Of a stretch of 64,000 nt of DNA, positions 9,805-20,255 are shown piece after piece. This DNA comes from Sediminibacterium ginsengisoli (GTDB taxonomy: Bacteria; Bacteroidota; Bacteroidia; Chitinophagales; Chitinophagaceae): NCBI GenBank assembly GCA_945901845.1, contig CAMDLR010000006.1:1-64000 (forward strand), read 5' to 3'. A program made the translations under genes and the position numbers. The notes under the pieces were generated by a model. It saw nothing but the letters and a program-made list of their open reading frames with translations. It made no database searches and was not told the DNA's origin. Within the stretch, counting starts at the first letter, position 1; each line of letters opens with the position of its first letter.

Positions 9805-11838
9805 ATGCCTTTTACACTTCAAGCACCCTATACACCAGCAGGTGATCAGCCTGGAGCTATTGCACAGCTTACCGCTGGCATACTAGAGGGAGAGCAGTAT
9901 CAAACACTGCTTGGTGTAACGGGAAGCGGTAAAACATTTACCATCGCCAATGTTATTCAAAACACACAACGCCCAACGCTGGTGCTCACGCACAACAAAA
10001 CCCTTGTGGCACAGCTTTATGGCGAGTTCAAACAGTTCTTTCCCGACAACGCGGTAGGTTATTTTGTAAGCTATTACGATTATTATCAGCCCGAAGCCTA
10101 TATGCCCGTTACGGGTGTATACATCGAAAAAGATTTAAGCATCAATGAAGAACTAGATAAATTAAGGCTCCAGGCAACGGCACAATTATTAAGTGGTCGT
10201 AGAGATATTATTATTGTTGCGAGCGTGAGTTGTATTTATGGTATGGGAAATCCTACCGAATATGAAAATGGTATTGTGCGTATTCATACGGGACAGGTGG
10301 TTTCAAGACAAGCATTTTTACACGCACTCATCAATTCGTTGTATTCGCGCACGCAAGATGATTTTAAACGTGGTTCGTTTAGGGTAAAGGGTGATACGGT
10401 AGATATTAATTTACCGTACGTAGATTTTGGTTACCGCATCACTTTTTTTGGCGACGAAATTGAATCCATAGAAAGTATTGAAACCGAAACCAGCAAACGC
10501 ATTGGTACCATGGACAATGCTGCTATTTTTCCAGCTAATTTATATTTAGCGCCCAAAGACATGATTGTAGAAGTGATACACGAGATACAAGATGAAATGC
10601 GTGCGCAGTACGAATATTTTATGCGCGTTGGAAAAAAACAAGAAGCCAACCGCATCAAAGAAAGGGTAGAATATGATTTAGAAATGATTCGCGAATTAGG
10701 GTATTGCTCCGGCATCGAAAACTATTCTCGTTTTTTTGATAGAAGAAAACCCGGTACCAGACCCTTTTGTTTACTCGATTATTTCCCAAAAGATTTTTTA
10801 TGCATCATTGATGAGAGCCATCAAACCATTCCGCAAGTCGCGGGCATGTATGGTGGCGATAGGTCTAGAAAAATGACGCTCGTAGATTATGGATTTCGTT
10901 TACCCAGCGCGATAGACAACCGACCACTTAATTTTCATGAGTTTGATAACATGATTGGTCAAACCATTTTTGTGAGCGCCACCCCTGCCGAATATGAACT
11001 TGAAAAAACCGGAGGTGTAGTGGTAGAACAGGTTGTAAGGCCCACCGGGCTTTTGGATCCCCCCATTGAGGTTCGTCCAAGTCATCATCAAATCGATGAT
11101 TTACTCCACGAAATAGATCTTCGTATTGCAAGTGGCGACCGCGTGCTTATTACAACACTAACCAAGCGCATGGCCGAAGAGATGAATAGTTATTTAGCCA
11201 AGCGAAATATAAAAGCCAAATACATCCATAGTGATGTGGATACACTTGAGCGCGTAGAAATTTTACGTGATCTGCGCCTTGGTGTAATAGACGTACTTGT
11301 CGGTGTAAACCTTTTAAGAGAGGGCCTTGATTTGCCAGAAGTTTCACTCGTTGCTATTTTAGACGCAGACAAAGAAGGTTTTTTACGGAATGAAAAATCA
11401 TTGACACAAACAGCGGGTCGTGCAGCCCGAAACGTAAATGGACTCGTTATTTTTTATGCCGATAAAATGACCATGAGCATGCAACGCACCATCGATGAAA
11501 CGTCTCGACGTAGAGCCAAACAAGTTACTTACAACGAGATACACAATATAACACCAACAACGGTTTCAAAAAGTAAGGAGCAGGTGTTTGCCCAAACATC
11601 GGTGCTTGATATTAAGGGGTACGATCCGTCTAACGCCATGCAACAAAACAACGACAAGAAAGAAAGTCAAACTTTTGCAGAGCAGGTGGTGTATTCAACC
11701 ATTCCTCAAATAGAAAAAGCCGTCAAGCAAGCTAAAAAAGAAATGGATGCCGCTGCAAAAGACATGGACTTTATAGAAGCCGCCCGCCTCAGAGATGAAA
11801 TGTTCCGTTTACAAAAAATAAGCGAGGAGATGAAATAA
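9805..11838 (+). CDS. uvrB: Excinuclease ABC subunit UvrB
   Basis: LLGVTGSGKTFTIANVI, SYYDYYQPEAYMP, SRKMTLVDYGFRLPSA, LLREGLDLPEVSLVAILDADKEGFLR; C-terminal UVR motif. Confidence 0.99.
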   Translation: MPFTLQAPYTPAGDQPGAIAQLTAGILEGEQYQTLLGVTGSGKTFTIANVIQNTQRPTLVLTHNKTLVAQLYGEFKQFFPDNAVGYFVSYYDYYQPEAYMPVTGVYIEKDLSINEELDKLRLQATAQLLSGRRDIIIVASVSCIYGMGNPTEYENGIVRIHTGQVVSRQAFLHALINSLYSRTQDDFKRGSFRVKGDTVDINLPYVDFGYRITFFGDEIESIESIETETSKRIGTMDNAAIFPANLYLAPKDMIVEVIHEIQDEMRAQYEYFMRVGKKQEANRIKERVEYDLEMIRELGYCSGIENYSRFFDRRKPGTRPFCLLDYFPKDFLCIIDESHQTIPQVAGMYGGDRSRKMTLVDYGFRLPSAIDNRPLNFHEFDNMIGQTIFVSATPAEYELEKTGGVVVEQVVRPTGLLDPPIEVRPSHHQIDDLLHEIDLRIASGDRVLITTLTKRMAEEMNSYLAKRNIKAKYIHSDVDTLERVEILRDLRLGVIDVLVGVNLLREGLDLPEVSLVAILDADKEGFLRNEKSLTQTAGRAARNVNGLVIFYADKMTMSMQRTIDETSRRRAKQVTYNEIHNITPTTVSKSKEQVFAQTSVLDIKGYDPSNAMQQNNDKKESQTFAEQVVYSTIPQIEKAVKQAKKEMDAAAKDMDFIEAARLRDEMFRLQKISEEMK

Positions 11839-11889
11839 CCGGTTCAGCCCTTTGTAGAAAGTATAGATTTCTTATCTTGTTATCCAACG

Positions 11890-12468
11890 ATGCTGCCTAT
11901 GCGCTTTTTTTGGTCTCTATTTGTATGGATTACCGGATGGAAAATTCAGAAAAACTTTCCCTATCATTTAGATAAGTGTGTATTAATTGTGGCACCGCAT
12001 ACCAGCGCCTGGGATTTTATAGTTGGTCTTGCCATAAGAAGTGTGAGGCATTTGGAACATGTTAAATACCTAGGTAAAGACTCTTTATTTAAGGGGCCCT
12101 TTGCTTTTATCTTTAAAAGCACGGGGGGCTTTCCCGTAGACCGGTTTAACAAGCACAATATGGTGGACCAGGTTGTTGCACTTTTTAATAGCCACGATAA
12201 ATTTGTGTTGGCGCTATCACCAGAGGGAACCAGAAAAAAAACAGAAAGATTGCGTACCGGCTTTTACCATATTGCAAAAAACGCAGGTGTGCCCATTGTA
12301 ATGATTGGATTAGACTTTGGTAAAAAGGAAGTCACGTTTGCCGAACCGTTTTATACCACCAATAACGAATCCGCCGATTTTTTAAAAATAATTACATTTT
12401 TTGCGCCTCTCCAAGGAAAAATTCCTGCATACGGAATGGCACATTTATTAGACACGTATAAAAAATAA
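11890..12468 (+). CDS. 1-acyl-sn-glycerol-3-phosphate acyltransferase-like
   Basis: VAPHTSAWDF, GGFPVDR, LSPEGTRKKTERLRTGFYHIA. Confidence 0.85.
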   Translation: MLPMRFFWSLFVWITGWKIQKNFPYHLDKCVLIVAPHTSAWDFIVGLAIRSVRHLEHVKYLGKDSLFKGPFAFIFKSTGGFPVDRFNKHNMVDQVVALFNSHDKFVLALSPEGTRKKTERLRTGFYHIAKNAGVPIVMIGLDFGKKEVTFAEPFYTTNNESADFLKIITFFAPLQGKIPAYGMAHLLDTYKK

Positions 12469-12470
12469 CC

Positions 12471-14111
12471 ATGGCTAATTATCCTACACTCATTGATAAG
12501 TTTTGTGCATTTGAACAATCACAACCGGATCAATTGTTTTTATCGGAACCAGTAGCGGGTAGCTATAAAAATTTTACTTGGGCAGAGGCCGGACAGCAAG
12601 TAAGAAAAATGGCTGCCGCATTAAATGCAATGGGTCTTGGCAAAGACGATAAAGTAGCGATACTAAGTAAAAATTGTGCGCACTGGATTATGGCAGATTT
12701 GGCCATTTCATTTGCAGGTTGTGTATCGGTACCGATGTATCCAAACATGACGCCTGATTCTATTCAACAAATTTTAGAACACAGCGAAGCCAAAGCTATT
12801 TTTTTTGGAAAACTAGATGGCGCAGATCAAATGCGAAAAGGTGTTCCAGAAAATTTAATCGTAATAGGTTTCCCCTTTTACCTCGAAAAAAAAACACAAA
12901 ACTGGGATGATTTAATTGCAGCGCAACAACCCGTAGAAGGCAATCCGGTAAAGGATCCTATGGCGCTTGCCACAATTATATATACTTCTGGAACCACGGG
13001 TCAGCCAAAGGGTGTGATGCATAATTTTCACGCAATTGGATTTGCGGTTGACAAATTTTTGAACCATATACATCAAATTAAAAAAGAAATATTTTTTTCT
13101 TATTTACCGCTTTGTCACGTAGCAGAAAAAATGCTCGTAAAGTGTGGTGCTATATTTACAGGAAGTACCATTTATTTTGTAGAAAGCCAAGATACCTTTA
13201 CTGCTAATTTGGTGCATACACAACCCACTGTATTTTTAGCGGTACCGCGTATCTGGGAAAAAATGCAAGAAGGTGTTTTATCAAAAATGCCACAAAGAAA
13301 ATTAAGCACACTACTTAGCATTCCTATTATTTCTTCTATTATTAAAAAAGCGATAAAAAAGAAACTAGGTCTTTCTAAAGCCAGGTTTATTTTTACCGGT
13401 GCTTCACCTATTAGTGTTGCGCTTCAAGAGTGGTTTGCCAAACTAGATATTATTATTTTAGAAGCGTACGGGATGACAGAAAACTCGGCGCTGTCTCACG
13501 CCAATAGGGTTGGCTTACATAGATTTGGTACGGTGGGTCAGACCTACACGGATGTAGAAGTAAGACTGAGTGCCGAAAATGAAGTGCAGGTTAAAAGTGA
13601 AGCGTCAATGCTAGGTTATTATAAAGAGCCCGGGCTAACCGCCGAATCTTTCGAAGACGGCTTCTTAAAAACGGGGGATGAGGGCGCTATCGATGAAAAT
13701 GGCTATCTAACCATTACGGGACGTATCAAAGACCAGTTTAAAACCAGCAAGGGTAAATACATTATGCCGGCACCTATCGAAAACAAACTATTGGAACACC
13801 CCCTCATTAGCCAGGCCTGTGTAGTAGGTTCGGGTATGAGTTCGCCATTTGTGCTTTGTACACTCGCCCCAACGGCACAAGTACCAACAGGCCTTGACGT
13901 TGATTTGAGCAACTTTTTGGAGAAAATTAATAGCAAACTAGACCACCACGAACGACTTTCTAAAATGGTCATTTGTAAAGAAGAGTGGAGTATTCCTAAT
14001 GGTCTTCTAACGCCAACGTTAAAAATTAAGCGAAAATCGATAGAATCGTATTATGGAAATAACTACGACCAGTGGCTAAAGGAGGAGAAAAAGGTTATTT
14101 TTGTATCTTAA
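12471..14111 (+). CDS. Long-chain acyl-CoA synthetase (AMP-binding)
   Basis: TIIYTSGTTGQPKGVMH, EAYGMTENSALSH, KTGDEGAIDENGYLTITGRIKDQFKTSKGKYI. Confidence 0.93.
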   Translation: MANYPTLIDKFCAFEQSQPDQLFLSEPVAGSYKNFTWAEAGQQVRKMAAALNAMGLGKDDKVAILSKNCAHWIMADLAISFAGCVSVPMYPNMTPDSIQQILEHSEAKAIFFGKLDGADQMRKGVPENLIVIGFPFYLEKKTQNWDDLIAAQQPVEGNPVKDPMALATIIYTSGTTGQPKGVMHNFHAIGFAVDKFLNHIHQIKKEIFFSYLPLCHVAEKMLVKCGAIFTGSTIYFVESQDTFTANLVHTQPTVFLAVPRIWEKMQEGVLSKMPQRKLSTLLSIPIISSIIKKAIKKKLGLSKARFIFTGASPISVALQEWFAKLDIIILEAYGMTENSALSHANRVGLHRFGTVGQTYTDVEVRLSAENEVQVKSEASMLGYYKEPGLTAESFEDGFLKTGDEGAIDENGYLTITGRIKDQFKTSKGKYIMPAPIENKLLEHPLISQACVVGSGMSSPFVLCTLAPTAQVPTGLDVDLSNFLEKINSKLDHHERLSKMVICKEEWSIPNGLLTPTLKIKRKSIESYYGNNYDQWLKEEKKVIFVS

Positions 14112-14184
14112 ACCCTATTAAAACGCAATTTTTTACCAATAAACGCGTTTATATATCGATTAACTATCAATAATTTATACTGTT

Positions 14185-15090
14185 ATGAAACTAAAACAAC
14201 TATTCACAGTAATCGGAGCTTCAGCATTGCTGGTTTCTTGTGTAAGCACAAAGAAGTTTAAAGAAAGTGAAGCTAAGTATGTTCAATTAAGTGGTTCTTA
14301 CTTAGATATGCAAGAAAAGTACCGTGCCCTTCAGGATGAAGTTAAAGCCATCCAGGCACAGTTAGACAAATCAAAATCTGCTAATTCTGAATTAAGCGCA
14401 AGAAAAGCCACACTAGAGGAGCAAATCTTAGGCTTAAATGAGCAAGTAGAATATTTGCGTAAAAACAGCAGCACTGCAATGGAACAGTTAAAAGATTTGT
14501 CTGTAATCACCGGCGCACAAGCTGAGAGCATTAAAAAATCTTTAGAAAATATTGGTGCAAAGGATATTTACATTAGAGACTTACAAGGTTCAATTGCGCG
14601 TAAAGATTCTTTAAACATGGCGCTTGTAATGAACCTAAAAGGTGCTATAGGAAATTTAGATGACCAAGACATCAATGTTAAAGTTGATAAGGGTGTTGTA
14701 TATGTAGATATTTCTGATAAATTATTATTTAAAACAGGAAGCTATGATGTTACTGAGCGCGCTAAAGTAGTGTTAGGTAAAGTAGCAAAAGTTTTAGCTG
14801 CACAACCGGATATTGAATTTATGGTTGAAGGTCACACAGATAATGTAGCGATCAGCACAGACGAATTAAATGACAACTGGGATTTGAGTGTTAAGCGTGC
14901 AACATCTATTGTTCGCATCTTACAAAAATCGTATGGACTTGACCCAAAACGCATGACAGCAGCGGGTCGTAGCGAATACTTGCCAGTATCAGATAATAGT
15001 ACTCTTGCAGGTAGAGCAACTAACAGAAGAACAAGAATTGTGGTATTACCTCAACTCGATCAGTTCTTCAAATTATTAGAAAAAAAGTAG
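14185..15090 (+). CDS. OmpA-family lipoprotein with coiled-coil
   Basis: LLVSCVS lipobox; coiled-coil; MVEGHTDNVAIS...NWDLSVKRATSIVRIL. Confidence 0.92.
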   Translation: MKLKQLFTVIGASALLVSCVSTKKFKESEAKYVQLSGSYLDMQEKYRALQDEVKAIQAQLDKSKSANSELSARKATLEEQILGLNEQVEYLRKNSSTAMEQLKDLSVITGAQAESIKKSLENIGAKDIYIRDLQGSIARKDSLNMALVMNLKGAIGNLDDQDINVKVDKGVVYVDISDKLLFKTGSYDVTERAKVVLGKVAKVLAAQPDIEFMVEGHTDNVAISTDELNDNWDLSVKRATSIVRILQKSYGLDPKRMTAAGRSEYLPVSDNSTLAGRATNRRTRIVVLPQLDQFFKLLEKK

Positions 15091-15115
15091 TCTTTACTAA
15101 CCCAATCCTATATTT

Positions 15116-15150
15116 GAGAGCGCTTCCTACAAGGAGGCGCTCTCTTTTTT
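15116..15150 (+). terminator. Terminator downstream of ompA-like gene
   Basis: GAGAGCGCTTCCTACAAGGAGGCGCTCTCTTTTTT hairpin + T tract. Confidence 0.85.
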
Positions 15151-15813
15151 GTAGACTGGCGCATATATAAAAAAGCAGGAGCCATCTTTAATTGATTCAA
15201 TTAAAGATTTATTAATTTTCTCTGGTACTGCTGGGCAACCCCAACTTCTTCCCATACCATATTTTTGTTTAGCCAAATTTTCATTCACATAGGGTGCGCC
15301 ATGAATGACAACCGATCTAGCTAATGCATGATCATTAATTCCCTTTTCTTTTCCATCTAGCTCCAAAGACAATCCATTTTTTCCGTTGTAGGTATTTTTA
15401 GTCACAAAAAAACCAAGACTACTTTTTAAGCTATTTATATTATTGGAAAAACTTTTTGCTATTGCAGCACCTGAATTTTTTCCATGCGCTACATAATCGT
15501 AAAAAATCAATTCTTGCGAAATCAAATTGATAACAAAGAGTCTTTTTTGTGAAGAAGGAAGGCTAAAGTCAACAATTGACAGCACGGCGCTGTTCATTAA
15601 TTTACCCTGTGCTAATAGTTTTTCAAAACCCCTTACGGCTAAGTCAAACGCTTTTTTTGAAAGACCGCGCTGCTCAAGATCCAGTTTTTGGTAAAGCTGC
15701 TCTTTTGGGAGGGGTTCGGCAAAACAGGCGTTGCTTAAGGTCAAAAAAAGGCAAAATGCCACCAATTTGGCGCCTTTTTTAAATAAATCTTGTATGTGTT
15801 GAAGCTTAATCAA
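15127..15813 (-). CDS. Murein L,D-transpeptidase catalytic-domain family protein
   Basis: Signal peptide; ARSVVIHGAPYVN...GRSWGCPAVP (H...SxGC motif). Confidence 0.87.
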   Translation of the reverse strand: MIKLQHIQDLFKKGAKLVAFCLFLTLSNACFAEPLPKEQLYQKLDLEQRGLSKKAFDLAVRGFEKLLAQGKLMNSAVLSIVDFSLPSSQKRLFVINLISQELIFYDYVAHGKNSGAAIAKSFSNNINSLKSSLGFFVTKNTYNGKNGLSLELDGKEKGINDHALARSVVIHGAPYVNENLAKQKYGMGRSWGCPAVPEKINKSLIESIKDGSCFFIYAPVYKKESASL

Positions 15814-15888
15814 GCAGTAAAGGTACCTGTTTTATAGCTTAAAAACTTGTTAAATAGCAAAAATGAAGCCTAAAACCTTGATTATCAA

Positions 15889-15926
15889 CAAAAAAAATCC
15901 CGCCTTAGGATTAACTATGGCGGGAA
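15889..15926 (-). terminator. Terminator downstream of adk (minus strand)
   Basis: On minus strand TCCCGCC-N14-GGCGGGA followed by T8. Confidence 0.75.
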
Positions 15927-15959
15927 AGCAGTTAGCTGTTGGTTAAACTAGCTATATAA

Positions 15960-16538
15960 CTAAGACAACCTTTTATCAATTTCGCTGCGTAGAGATGAAA
16001 ATATTTCTTCTACCGTTCCTTCTCCCTTGATTTTCACCACTTTATCAAAACCAGCATAGTAGTTTGCTACTACCGTTGTTTTTTGTTCGTATTCAGTAAT
16101 ACGTGCTTTAATCACCGTATCGTTGGTATCATCAGATCTTCCAGAGGTTAACCCCCTGTTTAATAAGCGTTTAACGAGCTCTTCTTCGCTTACTTCTAAT
16201 GCAAGCACTAAGCTAATTTCGGTTTCTTTGAGCGCTAAAAGCTTGTCAAGGGCAATACTTTGCGCCTCTGTACGTGGAAATCCATCAAATAAAAACCCCT
16301 TTGCAGCTGGATTGTTATCCAGGGCCGAGCTAATCATGCCAATTACTACCTCATCCGGAACCAACTGACCTTGATCCATAAAACGCTTGGCTTCTAGGCC
16401 AAGTGGCGTCTGATTGGCAATTTCACTTCTTAATAAATCGCCGGTAGAAAGGTGTTTTAATCCATAAGATGCAATTAGATTCTCGCTTTGCGTACCTTTT
16501 CCACTGCCAGGAGGTCCAAATAAAATAATATTAAACAT
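15960..16538 (-). CDS. adk: Adenylate kinase
   Basis: MFNIILFGPPGSGKGTQ, HLSTGDLLR, GFPRTEAQ; start trimmed to MFNI. Confidence 0.97.
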   Translation of the reverse strand: MFNIILFGPPGSGKGTQSENLIASYGLKHLSTGDLLRSEIANQTPLGLEAKRFMDQGQLVPDEVVIGMISSALDNNPAAKGFLFDGFPRTEAQSIALDKLLALKETEISLVLALEVSEEELVKRLLNRGLTSGRSDDTNDTVIKARITEYEQKTTVVANYYAGFDKVVKIKGEGTVEEIFSSLRSEIDKRLS

Positions 16539-16643
16539 GTTGATTGGGATTCTTGCTTGCAACAAATATACGAATTTGGCCTAATACACAACTAAACCAA
16601 GGACCCTTTTGTTATACCTTTAAATACCAGATCTTGGCAGAAT

Positions 16644-17183
16644 ATGAAAAAGATAATGCTCTATTTATTATGCTTGATAACCGTGCAAAGCTGCAGTGGA
16701 TCTACGTTACATCAAAAAGCGACAATTATGGAAGACACGACTAAAAACAATAATCCGCATTTTTCTAGAACCGATACCACTAAAATTGCTGTGGCAGAAG
16801 ATGCTTGGAAAAAAATATTATCGCCGGAGGTATTTTATATAGCTAGGCAAAAAGGAACCGAAAGACCTTGGACCAGTAAGTTTGAAGATTTTAAAGAATT
16901 AGGTACTTATTCTTGCGCCGTTTGTGGCAATGCGCTTTTTAAAAGCAACACCAAATTTGATAGTGGTTGTGGATGGCCTAGTTTTTTTGAGCCACTTACA
17001 AAAACGTCTATTATTTATTTACAAGACAATACGCTTGGGATGAAAAGAACAGAGGTTCAGTGCGGCAGGTGCGAATCTCACCTAGGTCATGTGTTTGAAG
17101 ACGGCCCCCCACCAACAGGACTCCGCTATTGTATTAATGGTGTCGTATTGGATTTTGTGCCTAAACCAGCCGACAAAAAATAA
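16644..17183 (+). CDS. msrB: Peptide-methionine (R)-S-oxide reductase, lipoprotein form
   Basis: TVQSCSG lipobox; GTERPWTSKF, CAVCGNALFKSNTKFDSGCGWPSF, RCESHLGHVFEDGPPPTGLRYCINGVVLDF. Confidence 0.96.
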   Translation: MKKIMLYLLCLITVQSCSGSTLHQKATIMEDTTKNNNPHFSRTDTTKIAVAEDAWKKILSPEVFYIARQKGTERPWTSKFEDFKELGTYSCAVCGNALFKSNTKFDSGCGWPSFFEPLTKTSIIYLQDNTLGMKRTEVQCGRCESHLGHVFEDGPPPTGLRYCINGVVLDFVPKPADKK

Positions 17184-17267
17184 ATCCATTTTTCGATATC
17201 CGAAAAATTGCGTGGGGCCGCTACTCCCCCGATAAATTTGTTTATTTTTGTTATTCAATTTGATACT

Positions 17268-17867
17268 ATGATTACTACAGGAAGCTCTATCATTAGCATT
17301 TATACCGAGATGACCCCCAATCCTGAAACCATGAAATTTGTGGCAAACAAATTATTGTATCCAGGAAAAAGCCTAGATGTTGCCGACGAAACACTTGCGG
17401 TCGCATCTCCGCTTGCAAAAGAGTTATTTAGTTTTCCTTTTATCAAAGCTGTATTTATTGCTTCAAATTTTGTAACACTTACAAAAACCCCAGATACTGA
17501 CGATTGGCAGGATGTTATTCCAACCATTAAAACTTTTTTACAAGAGTATCTAGAAAATGGCGGTGTTGTAGTGAACGAAGAAGAGGTAGCAAAAATGAAA
17601 CAAGAAGCGACCAATACGGTTAATGCAGATGATGATGATATTGTAAAGCGTGTAAAAGAATTATTAGAAAATTACGTGAAGCCAGCCGTAGAAATGGATG
17701 GCGGTGCGATACAATTTAAAAGCTACAATGATGGCGTTGTAAACTTAATGTTACAAGGTAGTTGTAGTGGATGCCCTTCTTCGATGGTAACATTAAAAGC
17801 CGGTATCGAAGGTATGATGAAACGCATGATACCCGAAGTGAAAGAAGTGGTTGCAGAGGCCGAATAA
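17268..17867 (+). CDS. NifU-family Fe-S scaffold protein (Nfu-type)
   Basis: TEMTPNPETMKFVANK; C-terminal GSCSGCPSSMVTLKAGIE. Confidence 0.94.
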   Translation: MITTGSSIISIYTEMTPNPETMKFVANKLLYPGKSLDVADETLAVASPLAKELFSFPFIKAVFIASNFVTLTKTPDTDDWQDVIPTIKTFLQEYLENGGVVVNEEEVAKMKQEATNTVNADDDDIVKRVKELLENYVKPAVEMDGGAIQFKSYNDGVVNLMLQGSCSGCPSSMVTLKAGIEGMMKRMIPEVKEVVAEAE

Positions 17868-17868
17868 A

Positions 17869-18492
17869 ATGAGCCCCGATAGTTTATACCAATCTTTCAT
17901 AGATGGTTTATTACAAACATCCGCACTAGAATTTATTGCCGTGCTTGCAGGTATTGCAAGTGTATGGTTTAGCAAAAAAGAACAGGTACTCGTGTATCCT
18001 GTGGGCCTTATCAATACCACCATTTTTGTTTACTTAAGTTTTAAAGGTCACCTACTTGGTGAAGCCAGTGTAAATATTTATTACACGGTTATGAGTATTT
18101 ATGGATGGTGGTTGTGGACGCGCAAAAACGATCAGCAACAAACAATTATACAGATCCAGTTTTCAAACAACAAAGAACTTTTACAACAGCTCTTATTTTT
18201 TGGATTTTTTTATATCGTACTCTATACTGCGCTTTATTTTTCTAAAGCTTCTTTTGCACCAGGCGCAATACCTTGGGCCGATGCATTATCAAGTGCAGCA
18301 GCCTACACAGGCATGTGGTTAATGGCCAAGAAAAAAGTAGAAAGTTGGTACTATTGGATAGCCACAAATATTTTTTCGATACCCCTTTATTTTGTGAAAG
18401 GGTATGTATTTACCAGTGTTCAATTTTTTGTTTTGTTGATGCTCGCTATTGCAGGACTCATTGAATGGCGTAAAAAAGCGCAGTCCGTATGA
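17869..18492 (+). CDS. pnuC: Nicotinamide riboside transporter PnuC
   Basis: LEFIAVLAGIASVWFSKKEQVLVYPVGLINTTIFVYL, YGWWLWTRKN. Confidence 0.9.
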   Translation: MSPDSLYQSFIDGLLQTSALEFIAVLAGIASVWFSKKEQVLVYPVGLINTTIFVYLSFKGHLLGEASVNIYYTVMSIYGWWLWTRKNDQQQTIIQIQFSNNKELLQQLLFFGFFYIVLYTALYFSKASFAPGAIPWADALSSAAAYTGMWLMAKKKVESWYYWIATNIFSIPLYFVKGYVFTSVQFFVLLMLAIAGLIEWRKKAQSV

Positions 18493-19055
18493 ATACGAAA
18501 TTAGCCCTTAAAAAAATAGTGGTGATAGGTCCCGAAAGCACCGGTAAATCTACACTTTGCGTGTATTTAGCGGATTATTATAATACCCTTTCGTGCCCGG
18601 AGTTTGCTAGGGAATATTTATTAGAAAACGGAACTACTTATACGGTTGATGATTTAATGACCATTGCAAAAGGTCAGTTAGAAGCACAAAAAAAACATGT
18701 TGATTTATTACAAACACAAATTGATCAAACAGGTATTGTAAAACCGCTTATCATTGATACTGATATGTACGTGATGAAAGTGTGGGCCGAATATGTATTT
18801 GGTAATTGTCCTACTTTTATTTTGGATGAAATTAACAAGCAACAATATGATTTGTATTTGCTTTGTAAGCCAGACATACCATGGGTGAAAGATGAACTAA
18901 GGGAATACCCCGACGAAAAACCTCGTCAAGAATTATTTCAGATGTATAAAGACATTTTACTAAACCAACAAACGCCTTGGGTAGAAATTAGTGGCGGTTT
19001 TGAAGCGCGAAATCAAAAAGCAGTAGCTGCTATAGAAGCTATTTTAGCGCGCTAA
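18489..19055 (+). CDS. NadR-like AAA ATPase / ribosylnicotinamide kinase-like
   Basis: VVIGPESTGKSTLCVYLADYYNTLSCPEFAREYL; overlaps pnuC by 4 bp. Confidence 0.8.
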   Translation: MNTKLALKKIVVIGPESTGKSTLCVYLADYYNTLSCPEFAREYLLENGTTYTVDDLMTIAKGQLEAQKKHVDLLQTQIDQTGIVKPLIIDTDMYVMKVWAEYVFGNCPTFILDEINKQQYDLYLLCKPDIPWVKDELREYPDEKPRQELFQMYKDILLNQQTPWVEISGGFEARNQKAVAAIEAILAR

Positions 19056-19612
19056 TAAATAGCCATGGTATATTTTTTACCAATGGGTAAATATGCTTTG
19101 TGTTTTTGTTTTTGAAGGGCCCCTATTCCATAAAAGCCAGCAGCAATAAGTAGTCTGGTGCTATTGGCAGCATCCAACAATGGCATGCCTTTTAATAAAC
19201 TGTTGGTTATGTTCAAAAACATATAAGCGCCACTTCCTAGCCTAAAAAGTGCGCCGTTGGTAAAAAGGCCAGATTTATAGCGCGACTGTGGCATACCCGA
19301 TATTTCGTTGATACTTATTTTTAAAAAACCAAGCCAGGTAGTATCAACCCTAAAACCACCAAACACAGTAGGTGATTGCTGCGCGCGGTACATATTAATA
19401 AGCAAGGAGTCTTTCAAAACAGATTTTATTTTTCCATCTATCCACTGTGTGTTGCTAAATCTAAATGTGATACAATCTTTTTCAATCCAGCTCTGAATGG
19501 TTCTGCCTTTTTCTTTTAATACTAGCGTATTGCCCCCTTGTGCATGCGAAATAGCAATCGTTAATAAAGTAATTACAAGTATGACCAACATGTATTTGAA
19601 TGCAAACATCAT
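19052..19612 (-). CDS. Hypothetical secreted/membrane protein
   Basis: 186-aa ORF with N-terminal signal peptide, correct operon spacing. Confidence 0.6.
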   Translation of the reverse strand: MMFAFKYMLVILVITLLTIAISHAQGGNTLVLKEKGRTIQSWIEKDCITFRFSNTQWIDGKIKSVLKDSLLINMYRAQQSPTVFGGFRVDTTWLGFLKISINEISGMPQSRYKSGLFTNGALFRLGSGAYMFLNITNSLLKGMPLLDAANSTRLLIAAGFYGIGALQKQKHKAYLPIGKKYTMAIY

Positions 19613-19613
19613 T

Positions 19614-20252
19614 TTATTTTAACGCTCCATAAAAAAGGAACACACCAAACCCTATGAGAATAACGCCGGCAATTTGATTGATTAAATGTAAGTTTTTAGT
19701 GTTGAGTTTTGGCCTTAATTTTTCTGATAAAATAACTTTAACAATATCGGAGGCAAGCACAAAAACAAGACAGGTAATAAAAACAACCGCTTTGTAATTG
19801 GCTGGATTGCTTGCTGCTGATGCGTCTGCTACAATCGCTGCGGTCCAAGCAAACCAAAATAAAAACACACCAGGGTTTAATGTGTTCATAAAAAAACCAG
19901 ATAAAAAGAGACCAACATATTTTTGCCAACTTAATTTTTCTTGCGCATCACTTGTCTTTTCAGCAATACTTACTTTTTTAAATAGTAGTGTATAAATGCC
20001 AAGTCCAATTAAAAAAACACTTCCCGCTAATGCTATTTTACTTTTATTCGCTAGGGCTGTTGCAAAAAGTCCGGTAAAAAAATTACAAAATAATACCAGC
20101 GAAATATCTGAAGCTGAAACCCCTGCCACAAAGCTTAATCCCGCCTTACGACCACTGTTGATGCTATGTTTAATGATTGCAAAAATGATGGGACCCACCG
20201 AAATGCTTAATATCAAACCCAGTAACAAACCTTTTATTAGCGGCGCTACCAT
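19614..20252 (-). CDS. LysE/RhtB family translocator
   Basis: Polytopic; GLILSISVGPIIFAIIKHSINSGRKAGLSFVAGVSASD. Confidence 0.88.
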   Translation of the reverse strand: MVAPLIKGLLLGLILSISVGPIIFAIIKHSINSGRKAGLSFVAGVSASDISLVLFCNFFTGLFATALANKSKIALAGSVFLIGLGIYTLLFKKVSIAEKTSDAQEKLSWQKYVGLFLSGFFMNTLNPGVFLFWFAWTAAIVADASAASNPANYKAVVFITCLVFVLASDIVKVILSEKLRPKLNTKNLHLINQIAGVILIGFGVFLFYGALK

Positions 20253-20255
20253 TTT

